A stretch of DNA of 64,000 bases, taken from contig CM026403.1 in assembly GCA_014843695.1 (NCBI GenBank), forward strand, positions 5,971,281 to 6,035,280. The letters run 5' to 3'. The DNA is from Archivesica marissinica (taxonomy: Eukaryota > Mollusca > Bivalvia > Venerida > Vesicomyidae). Made by a program: the position numbers and the translations under genes. Below are positions 43,378 to 53,300 of the stretch, one piece after another (positions within the stretch are counted from its first letter, which is position 1; every line of letters starts with the position of its first letter). A model generated the notes under the pieces. It worked only from the letters and a program-made list of their open reading frames with translations. It did no database searches and was not told the DNA's origin.

Positions 43378-44757
43378 GGCTCACGGAGATCGTGGAGACC
43401 ACAAGAACGCGTGACTCAACGTAACGTTTGTCCACATAATATATGTATCCGGGCTCACGGAGAACGTGGCGTGACTCGGCGTAACGTTTGTCAGCATAAT
43501 ATATGTATCCGGGCTCACGGAGAACGTGGCGTGACTCGGCGTAACGTTTGTCAGCATAATATATGAATCCGGGCTTACGGAGAACGTGGCGTTACTCGGC
43601 GTAACGTTTGTCAGCATAATATATGTATTCGGGCTCACGGAGAATGTGGCGTGACTCGGCGTAACGTTTGTCAGCATAATATATGTATCCGGGCTCACGA
43701 AAATCATGGTGTGGCTGGGCACATAATATATGTATCCGGGCTCACGGATATCATGGTGTGGCTGGGCACATAATATATGTCTCCGGTCTCACGGAGTTCA
43801 TGGTGTGGCTGGGCACATAATATATGTATCCGGGCTCACGGAGTTCATGGTGTGGCTGGGCACATAATATATGTATCCGGGCTCACGGAGTTCATGGTGT
43901 GGCTGGGCACATAATATATGTATCCGGGCTCACGAAGATAATGCTGTGGCTGGGCACATAATATATGTCTCCGGGCTCACGAAAATCATGGTGTGGCTGG
44001 GCACATAATATATGTCTCCGGGCTCACGGAGTTCATGGTGTGGCTAGGCACATAATATATGTCACCGGGCTCACGGAGATCATGGTGTGGCTAGGCACAT
44101 AATATATGTATCCGGGCTCACGGAAATCATGGTGTGGCTGGGCACATAATATATGTATCCGGGCTCACGGATATCATGGTGTGGCTGGGCACATAATATA
44201 TGTCTCCGGTCTCACGGAGTTCATGGTGTGGCTGGGCACATAATATATGTATCCGGGCTTACGGAGTTCATGGTGTGGCTGGGCACATAATATATGTATC
44301 CGGGCTCACGGAGTTCATGGTGTGGCTAGGCACATAATATATGTATCCGGGCTCACGGAGTTCATGGTGTGGCTAGGCACATAATATATGTATCCGGGCT
44401 CACGGAGATCATGGTGTGGCTGGGCACATAATATATGTCTCCGGTCTCACGGAGTTCATGGTGTGGCTGGGCACATAATATATGTCTCCGGGCTCACGGA
44501 GATCATGGTGTGGCTAGGCACATAATATATGTATCCGGGCTCACGGAGTTCGTGGCGTGACTCGGCGTAACGTTTGTCAGCATTATATATGTATCCGGGC
44601 TCACAGAGATCGTGGCATGACTCGGCGTAACGTTTGTCAGCATTATATATGTATCCGGGCTCACAGAGATCGTGGCGTGACTCGGCGTAACGTTTGTCAG
44701 CATGATATATGTATCCGGGCTAGTTCGTGGCGTGACTCGGCGTAACGTTTGTCAGCA
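43378..44757. repeat. Two-type 60/46-bp minisatellite ending at the Kazal gene promoter
   Basis: Both unit types share ATATATGTATCCGGGCTCAC. The 60-bp type adds GTGACTCGGCGTAACGTTTG and lies at both ends (43378-43690 and 44525-44757). The 46-bp type adds TCATGGTGTGGCTGGGCACA and fills the middle (about 18 units). The shorter type seems to have expanded inside an older 60-bp array. The array stops within about 10 bp of a TATA-like box. Confidence 0.95.
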
Positions 44758-44763
44758 TGAAGC

Positions 44764-44770
44764 TATAAAA
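44764..44770 (+). promoter_or_regulatory. TATA-like box of the Kazal gene
   Basis: TATAAAA lies 122 bp before the ATG at 44892 and directly after the minisatellite. A start site 25-30 bp downstream would leave a 5' UTR of about 95 bp with one short upstream ATG (44824). This is inferred from position only. Confidence 0.4.
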
Positions 44771-44891
44771 TAAAAACTCAATAACAGTTTGAGACAATTG
44801 TATAGATAAGAGATAAAACAAAGGTATGTTTGATCTGGTGTGATGTTCTAATTATGAAGGTCAGTTGTCTAGAGTGCGACAAGGGAACAAT

Positions 44892-44934
44892 ATGACATAT
44901 GTGTGCTTCTTTGCTTTAATTGCTTTCTTTGCAG
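44892..44934 (+). CDS. Kazal-type secreted protein, exon 1 (signal peptide)
   Basis: The ATG opens MTYVCFFALIAFFA, a classic hydrophobic signal peptide, and ends GCAG|GTAAAG with one leftover G. Exon 48520-48637 begins with TG, completing a valine codon (FFAVADG), with signal cleavage expected near VADG|QTT. The phase match and a matching extracellular domain support this start. The 3.6-kb intron that follows contains a SINE fragment and a 54-bp array. Confidence 0.72.
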
Positions 44935-45009
44935 GTAAAGTATTACACTTGCTACGTTATCAGTTTATGTTTCAACAATTCTCCGAACATTTTAAAAACA
45001 AAATACATT

Positions 45010-45170
45010 GAAGCTAGTTTAGCTCAGCTCGATTGCGAAACAAGTTCTTACAACACTAATAAACGCCCCGGAGATCTAACTCATTGCCCATGGAATCCCT
45101 CTGAACGACGGAGAGACAGACTAGTCAATGTGGATTTTAATACCTTGCATAATGACGTCACAACAACGTT
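45010..45170 (-). repeat. SINE family IV fragment
   Basis: GCTCGATTGCGAAACAAGTT and the following block match, in diverged form, the tail half of the SINE at 48703-48903 in the same orientation. It lies in intron 1 of the Kazal gene. Confidence 0.6.
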
Positions 45171-45334
45171 TCTGACGGTGTTCATACTCTCAACATGTAT
45201 GAAATGTACATTATTTCATTTTATGCAAGTTTTTGTCCGAACGTTGTGGAGCAGAACCTGCAACAGCGATTAAAATTATCACAATTATTTAATTCGTTTG
45301 TGTTCCAGATATCTCTATTTCGTGTGTGTGTTCC

Positions 45335-48325
45335 CAGAGAGAGAGAGAGAGATGTGAAGGGTATTAGCACTGGGTGGCGTGCCGGGTGTGTGTTCCCAGA
45401 GAGAGATGTGAAGGGTATTAGCACTGGGTGGCGGGCTGGGTGTGTGTTCCCAGAGAGAGATGTGAAGGATATTAGCACTGGGTGGCGGGCTGGGTGTGTG
45501 TTCCCAGAGAGAGATGTGAACGGTATTAGCACTGGGTGGCGGGCTGGGTGTGTGTTCCCAGAGAGAGAGATGTGAAGGGTATTAGCACTGGGTGGCGGGC
45601 TGGGTGTGTGTTCCCAGAGAGAGAGAGATGTGTAGGGTATTAGCACTGGGTGGCGGGCTGGGTGTGTGTTCACAAACAGAGAGATGTGAAGGATATTAGC
45701 ACTGGGAGGCGGGCCGGTGTGTGTTCCCAGATAGAGATGTGACGAGTATTAGCACTGGGTGGCGTGCCGGTGTATGTTCCCAGAGAGAGATGTGAAGGAT
45801 ATTTGCACTTGGTGGCGGGCTGGGTGTGTGTTCCCAGAGAGAGATATGAAGGGTATTAGCACTGGGTGGCGGGCTGGTGTGTGTTCCCAGATAGAGATGT
45901 GAAGGCACTGGGTATTAGCACTTGGTGGCGGGCTGGGTGGTGTGTGTTCCCAGAGAGAGATGTGAAGGGTATTAGCACTGGGTGGCGGGCTGGGTGTGTG
46001 TTCCCAGAGAGAGATGTGAAGGGTATTAGCACTGGGTGGCGGGCTGGTGTGTGTTCCCAGAGAGAGATGTGAATATTAGCACTGGGTGGGTGTGTGTTCA
46101 CACAGAGAGAGATGTGAAGGATATTAGCACTGGGTGGCGGCCGGTGTGTGTGTGTGTATTAGCACCGGGCAGAGAGAGATGTGAAGGGTATTAGCACTGG
46201 GTGGCGGGTTGGGTGTGTGTTCCCAGAGAGAGATGTGAAGGGTATTAGCACTGGGTGGCGGGCTGGGTGTGTGTTCCCAGAGAGAGATGTGAAGGTATTA
46301 GCACTGGGTGGCGGGAAGGGTGTGTGTCCCAGAGAGAGATGTGAAGGGTATTAGCACTGGGTGGCGGGCTGGGTGTGTGTTCCCAGAGAGAGATGTGAAG
46401 GGTATTAGCACTGGGTGGCGGGCTGGGTGTGTGTTCCCAGAGAGAGATGTGAAGGGTATAGCACTGGGTGGCGGGCCGGGTGTGTGTTCCCAGAGAGAGA
46501 TGTGAAGGGTATTAGCACTGGGTGGCGGGTGTGTGTTCCCAGAGAGAGATGTGTAGGGTATTAGCACTGGGTGGCGTGTGTGTGTTCCACACAGAGAGAT
46601 GTGAAGGATATTAGCGAGAGAGATGTGAAGGGTATTAGCACTAGAGAGAGATGTGAAGGGTATTAGCACTGGGTGGCGTGCCGGTGTGTGTTACCAGAGA
46701 GAGATGTGAAGGATATTAGCGGGTGGCGGGCTGTGTTCCCAGAGAGAGATGTGATATTAGCACTGGGTGGCGGGCTGGGTGTGTGTTCCCAGAGAGAGTG
46801 TGAAGGGTGGTGTGTGTTGGGGAGGGGTGTGAAGGTATTAGCACTGGGTGGCGGGCCGGGTGTGTGTTCCCAGAGAGAGATGTGAAGGGTATTAGCACTG
46901 GGTGGCGGCGGTGTGTGTTCCAGAGAGAGATGTGAAGGGTATTAGCACTGGGTGGCGGCGGGTGTGTGTTCCCAGAGAGAGATGTGAAGGTATTAGCACT
47001 GGGTGGCGGGGGGTGTGTGTTCCCAGAGAGAGAGATGTGAAGGGTATTAACTTATTAGCACTGGGTGGCGGGCTGGGTGTGTGTTCACACACAGAGAGAT
47101 GTGAAGGATATTAGCACTGGGTGGCCGGCCGGTGTGTGTTCACAGAGAGAGATGTGAAGGGTATTAGCACTGGGTGGCGTGCCGGGTGTGTGTTCCCAGA
47201 GAGAGATGTGAAGGGTATTAGCACTGGGTGGCGGGCCGGTGTGTGTTCCCAGAGAGAGAGAGAGAGAGAGAGATGTGAAGGTATTAGCACTGGGTGGCGT
47301 GCCGGGTGTGTGTTCTCAGAGAGAGATGTGAAGGGTATTATCACTGGGTGGCGTGCCGGGTGTGTGTTCCCAGAGAGAGATTTGAAGGGTATTAGCACTG
47401 GGTGGCGTGCCGGGTGTGTGTTCCCAGAGAGAGATGTGAAAGGTATTAGCACTGGGTGGCGTGCCGGGTGTGTGTTCCCAGAGAGAGATGTGAAGGGTAT
47501 TAGCACTGGGTGGCGTGCCGGGTGTGTGTTCCCAGAGAGAGATGTGAAGGGTATTATAACTGGGTGGCGTGCCGGGTGTGTGTTCCCAGAGAGAGATGTG
47601 AAGGGTATTAGCACTGGATGGCGTGCCGGGTGTCCAGAGAGAGATGTGAAGGGTATTAGCACTGGGTGGCGTGCCAGGTGTGTGTTCCAGAGAGATATGT
47701 GAAGGGTATTAGCACTGGGTGGCGTGCCGGGTGTGTGTTCTCAGAGAGAGATGTGAATGGTATTAGCACTGGGTGGCGTGCAGGGTGTGTGTTCCCAGAG
47801 AGAGATGTGAAGGATATTAGCACTGGGTGGCTGGCCGGGTGTGTGTTCTCAGAGAGAGATGTGAAGGGTATTAGCACTGGGTGGCGTGCCGGGTGTGTGT
47901 TCCCAGAGAGAGATGTGAAGGGTATTAGCACTGGGTGGCGGGCCGGGTGTGTGTGTTCCCAGAGAGAGATGTGAAGGGTATTAGCACTGGGTGGCGGGCG
48001 GGTGTGTGTTCCCAGAGAGAGATGTGAAGGGTATTAGCACTGGGTGGCGGGCCGGGTGTGTGATCCCAGAAAGAGATGTGAATGGTATTTGCACTGGGTG
48101 GCGGGCCGGGTGTGTGTTCCCAGAGAGAGATGTGAATGGTATTAGCACTAGGTGGCGGGCCGGGTGTGTGTTCCCAGAGAGAGATGTGAAGGGTATTAGC
48201 ACTGGGTGGCGGGCCGGGTGTGTGTTCCCAGAGAGAGATGTGAATGGTATTAGCACTGGGTGGCGGGCCGGGTGTGTGTTCCCAGAGAGAGATGTGAAGG
48301 GTATTAGCACTGGGTGGCGTGCCGT
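45335..48325. repeat. 54-bp minisatellite, about 55 units, in Kazal intron 1
   Basis: The unit is GATGTGAAGGGTATTAGCAC, then TGGGTGGCGTGCCGGGTGTG and TGTTCCCAGAGAGA. The middle part (46070-47110) is irregular, with many deletions. The unit length is a multiple of three, so repeated peptides are open on both strands; I do not read them as genes. Each unit also carries an acceptor-like TGTTCCCAG on the gene's strand. Confidence 0.96.
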
Positions 48326-48519
48326 CAGTAGGTATACAATAACTATTCTTTCTATGCCCTGTATCAAACAACGTATATGCCATTATGCCAACTATTCAAC
48401 GGGCTATTAGCCAATGATCGCTGTCCCGAGTGGGGAATGTCGCACTGGCCAAATACGACAAGATATATTTATGTAATTAATTTGTTAATACACATATCTA
48501 CATTCTTTTTCTGTTTCAG

Positions 48520-48637
48520 TGGCAGATGGTCAAACAACTTCTTCAGTTTTTGATTACTACTGCCACCGCGTGGTAGACTGAAGCGGCTCACACGTGCAGG
48601 AGCTATGCGGCGATAATGGAGTAACATACATGAACGG
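48520..48637 (+). CDS. Kazal-type protein, exon 2, with in-frame TGA
   Basis: The acceptor is TTTTTCTGTTTCAG and the donor AACGG|GTGACT. The frame reads ADGQTTSSVFDYYCHRVVD, then TGA at 48579-48581, then SGSHVQELCGDNGVTYMN, with GG left over. C3-GDNGVTYMNG-C4 (C-x6-Y-x3-C) is the Kazal signature, and exon 3 completes it. A second cysteine is expected between YYC and ELC, and the only candidate position is the TGA. So the codon probably replaces TGC or TGT. Possible readings are a nonsense mutation, a sequencing error or recoding. The copy may be a pseudogene. Confidence 0.72.
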
Positions 48638-48702
48638 GTGACTCATTTCATACTGTTAGATTATGCTGGTAAACTTCGATAAGTTAGTTTATACAAATTT
48701 AT

Positions 48703-48903
48703 TTGAGCTCGATTGCGAAACAAGTTCTTCAACTTATATTAATCACTCTCGAGACCTCATTCCTGATGGAGAGAGAAGAGGCAATGTGTAATTTAAATGC
48801 CTTGCCCAAGGGCACAATCGTAACGGCTCCAGTTGGTCTCGAACTCCGGACCTTTCGTACCTGAAGCGAACGCACATCCACTGCGCTATCACGACTTCCA
48901 GTT
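48703..48903 (-). repeat. tRNA-derived SINE, family IV
   Basis: On the minus strand the A-box region is GATAGCGCAGTGGATGTG and the B box GGAGTTCGAGACC. A body with CCCTTGGGCAAGGCATTTAA follows, then the tail AGAACTTGTTTCGCAATCGA and AATAAAT. The tail resembles that of the SINE at 1270-1558. It lies in intron 2 of the Kazal gene. Confidence 0.82.
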
Positions 48904-49222
48904 AAAACTGAAATTCCATAAATTAAAACACTGACATTAAACTTGTTCTGTATTTTAAATATTATAGATTATAGAACTGCTTTCAATAGGCCATGGTATG
49001 TTAATTACGTCTACCCATGACATAGGTACTAGTACAATGCTGATATATAGCATGCAAAACACGTGCAAACTCGAGCAGTTTGACGGAGATACATACAAAC
49101 ATTAAAGACAATTCAATTATGCCACAGACACAAAAGAAATCAACGGAAGATGTCTGACCTATAGTATCCATGCATTTTCAACACTGGTTTAGAAAGGGTA
49201 TTAGATGTTCTCTTGTCAGCTA
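48904..49222. other. Intron 2 spacer of the Kazal gene
   Basis: AT-rich; no exon or shared repeat was found. Confidence 0.5.
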
Positions 49223-49640
49223 GAACCGCACTCGATCTGTGAACCGCACTCGATCTGTGAACTGCACTCGATCTGTGAACCGTACTCGATCTGTGAACCG
49301 CACTCGATCTGTGAACCGCACTCGATCTGTGAACCGCACTCGATATGTGAACCGCACTCGATCTGTGAACCGCACTCGATCTGTGAACCGCACTCGATCT
49401 GTGAACCGCACTCGATCTGTGAACCGCACTCGATCTGTGAACTGCACTCGATCTGTGAATTGCACTCGATCTGTGAACTGCACTCGATATGTGAACTGCA
49501 CTCGATCTGTAAACCGCACTCGATCTGTGAACCGCACTCGATCTGTGAACCGCACTCGATCTGTGAACCGCACTCGATCTGTGAACCGCACTCGATCTGT
49601 GAACTGCACTCGATCTGTGAACTGCACTCGATCTGTGAAC
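49223..49640. repeat. 18-bp minisatellite, about 23 units, intronic
   Basis: The unit is AACCGCACTCGATCTGTG with C/T variants at a few positions. It is open in several frames because 18 is a multiple of three. It lies between splice-supported exons 2 and 3, so I treat it as non-coding. Confidence 0.96.
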
Positions 49641-49823
49641 AGTTTTGTCTGTAATAAGCTGTTCGTCCGCACCAGCCGCATAAAGCCTCGTAGCTCTAAG
49701 TGAATGGTTGGTAAAATGCCTGACAAAGCCAGACTCCCTGCACAGCTTGCAACCGTCTGCCGGAGAGTATGGACCACCACCGTGACCTTGTCATACCATA
49801 GCGTTCCCGTAAATCTCTTCTTA

Positions 49824-49975
49824 GGACGTATATACAAAGCGACAGTATTACCATATACTAGGCTGAAAGAAAAGGACGTATATACAAAGCGACAGTATTA
49901 CCATAAACTAGGCTGAAAGAAAAGGACGTATATACAAAGCGACAGTATTACCATAAACTAGGCTGAAAGAAAAGT
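49824..49975. repeat. 50-bp tandem repeat, 3 units
   Basis: The unit starts AGGACGTATATACAAAGCGA and ends CTAGGCTGAAAGAAA. The three units are nearly identical. Confidence 0.93.
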
Positions 49976-50229
49976 TGAAACTATAAAGCAAAGTAGCACA
50001 TTATATTTAGAAACGATTAGGTTTGTTGAGCACTGCACTGATCTGAATGGCTTGGACGGTCACGCGGGTAGAACCACAGACCATCCACAAGTCAGCTAGG
50101 TAGCTTCCTCATGTTAAATAATACGATACCCACAGTAGAATTCGAACCAGTTGTGGTGATGGGCAAGTAATTTGAAGTCATTTTTGGAATTATCGCAATT
50201 TTCATCAGTCTTAATTGTGTTATTTTCAG

Positions 50230-50344
50230 GTGTGAACTTGGTCAAGCTTGGTGTGCGAATAAAACACACCAAAGACATATGGGACCGTGCACTAATGATC
50301 CAGATGCCACCAGAAGTCCCGAGGAGGTTAAACATGGCAGTGCG
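50230..50344 (+). CDS. Kazal-type protein, exon 3 (rest of the Kazal domain)
   Basis: The acceptor GTTATTTTCAG and donor GCG|GTAAGT bound 115 nt. The leading G joins GG from exon 2 to make glycine. The frame then reads CELGQAWCANKTHQRHMGPC, giving C4-x6-C5-x11-C6 of a Kazal domain, followed by TNDPDATRSPEEVKHGSA and phase 0 out. Kazal domains inhibit serine proteases or act as structural modules in secreted proteins. A second open frame through the same exon (VNLVKLGVRIKH) is rejected because it lacks phase and family support. Further exons must lie beyond the array or gap. The exon's last 11-12 nt and donor are the first copy of the following 41-bp array. Confidence 0.8.
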
Positions 50345-53300
50345 GTAAGTTAGTTATTCAATGGAAGGTCAAGTATGGCAGTGTGATAAGTTAGTAGTTC
50401 TATGTTAGGTGAAGTATGGTTGTGTGATAAGTTAGTAGTTCTATGTTAGGTCAAGTATGGCAGTGTGATAAGTTAGTAGTTCTATGCTAGGTCAAGTATG
50501 GCAGTGTGAAAGTTAGTAGTTCTATGCTAGGTCAAGTATGGCAGTGTGATAAGTTAGTAGTTCTATGGGAGGTCAAGTATGGAAGTGTGATAAGTTAGTA
50601 GTTCTATGGGAGGTCAAGTATGGAAGTGTGATAAGTTAGTAGTTCTATGTTAGGTCAAGTATGGAAGTGTGATAAGTTAGTAGTTCTATGCTAGGTCAAG
50701 TATGGAAGTGTGATAAGTTAGTAGTTCTATGTTAGGTCACGTATGGCAGTGTGATAAGTTAGTAGTTCTATGTTAGGTCAAGTATGGAAGTGTGATAAGT
50801 TAGTAGTTCTATGCTAGGTCAAGTATGATAAGTTAGTAGTTATATGTTAGGTCAAGTATGATTAGTTAGTAGTTCTATGTTAGGTCAAGTATGATTAGTT
50901 AGCAGTTCTTTACTAGGTCAAGTATGGCAGTGTGATAAGTTAGTAGTTCTACGTTAGGTCAAGTATGGAAGTGTGATAAGTTAGTAGTTCTATTTTAGGT
51001 CAAGTATGGAGGTGTGATAAGTTAGTAGTTCTATGTTAGGTCAAGTATGGAAGTGTGATAAGTTAGTAGTTCTATGTTAGGTCAAGTATGGAAGTGTGAT
51101 AAGTTAGTAGTTCTATGGGAGGTCAAGTATGGCAGTGTGATAAGTTAGTAGTTCTATGGGAGGTCAAGTATGGAAGTGTGATAAGTTAGTAGTTCTATGC
51201 TAGGTCAAGTATGGCAGTGTGATAAGTTAGTAGTTCTATGAGAGGTCAAGTATGGCAGTGTGATAAGTTAGTAGTTCTATGGGAGGTCAAGTATGGCAGT
51301 GTGATAAGTTAGTAGTTCTATGCTAGGTCAAGTATGGAAGTGTGATAAGTTAGTAGTTCTATGTTAGGTCAAGTATGGAAGTGTGATAAGTTAGTAGTTC
51401 TATGTTAGGTCAAGTATGGAAGTGTGATAAGTTAGTAGTTCTATGTTAGGTCAAGTATGGAAGTGTGATAAGTTAGTAGTTCTATGTTAGGTCAAGTATG
51501 GCAGTGTGATAAGTTAGTAGTTCTATGGGAGGTCAAGTATGGCAGTGTGATAAGTTAGTAGTTCTATGGGAGGTCAAGTATGGAAGTGTGATAAGTTAGT
51601 AGTTCTATGCTAGGTCAAGTATGGCAGTGTGATAAGTTAGTAGTTCTATGGGAGGTCAAGTATGGCAGTGTGATAAGTTAGTAGTTCTATGGGAGGTCAA
51701 GTATGGCAGTGTGATAAGTTAGTAGTTCTATGCTAGGTCAAGTATGGCAGTGTGATAAGTTAGTAGTTCTATGGGAGGTCAAGTATGGAAGTGTGATAAG
51801 TTAGTAGTTCTATGTTAGGTCAAGTATGGCAGTGTGATAAGTTAGTATTCTATGGGAGGTCAAGTATGGCAGTGTGATAAGTTAGTAGTTCTATGGGAGG
51901 TCAAGTATGGCAGTGTGATAAGTTAGTAGTTCTATGCTAGGTCAAGTATGGCAGTGTGATAAGTTAGTAGTTCTATGGGAGGTCAAGTATGGCAGTGTGA
52001 TAAGTTAGTAGTTCTATGCTAGGTCAAGCCTGGAAGTGTGATAAGTTAGTTGTTCTATGCTAGGTCAAGTATGGAAGTGTGATAAGTTAGTAGTTCTATG
52101 GGAGGTCAAGAATGGCAGTGTGATAAGTTAGTAGTTCTATGGGAGGTCAAGTATGGAAGTGTGATAAGTTAGTAGTTCTATGTTAGGTCAAGTATGGAAG
52201 TGTGATAAGTTAGTAGTTCTATGGGAGGTCAAGTATGGCAGTGTGATAAGTTAGTAGTTCTATGGGAGGTCAAGTATGGACGTGTGATAAGTTAGTAGTT
52301 CTATGCTAGGTCAAGTATGGCAGTGTGATAAGTTAGTAGTTCTATGGGAGGTCAAGTATGGCAGTGTGATAAGTTAGTAGTTCTATGGGAGGTCAAGTAT
52401 GGCAGTGTGATAAGTTAGTAGTTCTATGCTAGGTCAAGTATGGCAGTGTGATAAGTTAGAAGTTCTATGGGAGGTCAAGTATGGAAGTGTGATAAGTTAG
52501 TAGTTCTATGTTAGGTGAAGTATGGCAGTGTGATAAGTTAGTATTCTATGGGAGGTCAAGTATGGCAGTGTGATAAGTTAGTAGTTCTATGGGAGGTCAA
52601 GTATGGCAGTGTGATAAGTTAGTAGTTCTATGCTAGGTCAAGTATGGCAGTGTGATAAGTTAGTAGTTCTATGGGAGGTCAAGTATGGCAGTGTGATAAG
52701 TTAGTAGTTCTATGCTAGGTCAAGCATGGAAGTGTGATAAGTTAGTTGTTCTATGCTAGATCAAGTATGGAAGTGTGATAAGTTAGTAGTTCTATGGGAG
52801 GTCAAGAATGGAAGTGTGATAAGTTAGTAGTTCTATGGGAGGTCAAGTATGGCAGTGTGATAAGTTAGTAGTTCTATGCTAGGTCAAGTATGAGTGTGAT
52901 AAGTTAGTAGTTCTATGGGAGGTCAAGTATGGCAGTGTGATAAGTTAGTAGTTCTATGGGAGGTCAAGTATGGAAGTGTGATAAGTTAGTAGTTCTATGC
53001 TAGGTCAAGTATGGCAGTGTGATAAGTTAGTAGTTCTATGGGAGGTCAAGTATGGAAGTGTGATAAGTTAGTAGTTCTATGGGAGGTCAAGTATGGCAGT
53101 GTGATAAGTTAGTAGTTCTATGCTAGGTCAAGTATGGCAGTGTGATAAGCTAGTAGTTCTATGGGAGGACAAGTATGGCAGTGTGATAAGTTAGTAGTTC
53201 TATGGGAGGTCAGGTATGGCAGTGTGATAAGTTAGTAGTTCTATGGGAGGTCAAGTATGGAAGTGTGATAAGTTAGTAGTTCTATGCTAGGTCAAGTATG

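Noticed and set aside
45195..48410. Open frames with repeated peptides on both strands of the 54-bp array
   Set aside because: They follow from a stop-poor unit with a length divisible by three, inside an intron supported by phase-matched Kazal exons.
49205..49837. Six-residue repeat proteins from the 18-bp array
   Set aside because: Open in several frames on both strands at once, and located between exons 2 and 3 of the Kazal gene.
50232..50343. Alternative exon-3 reading VNLVKLGVRIKH
   Set aside because: It needs a different phase from exon 2 and loses the C4-C5-C6 Kazal cysteines that the chosen frame provides.
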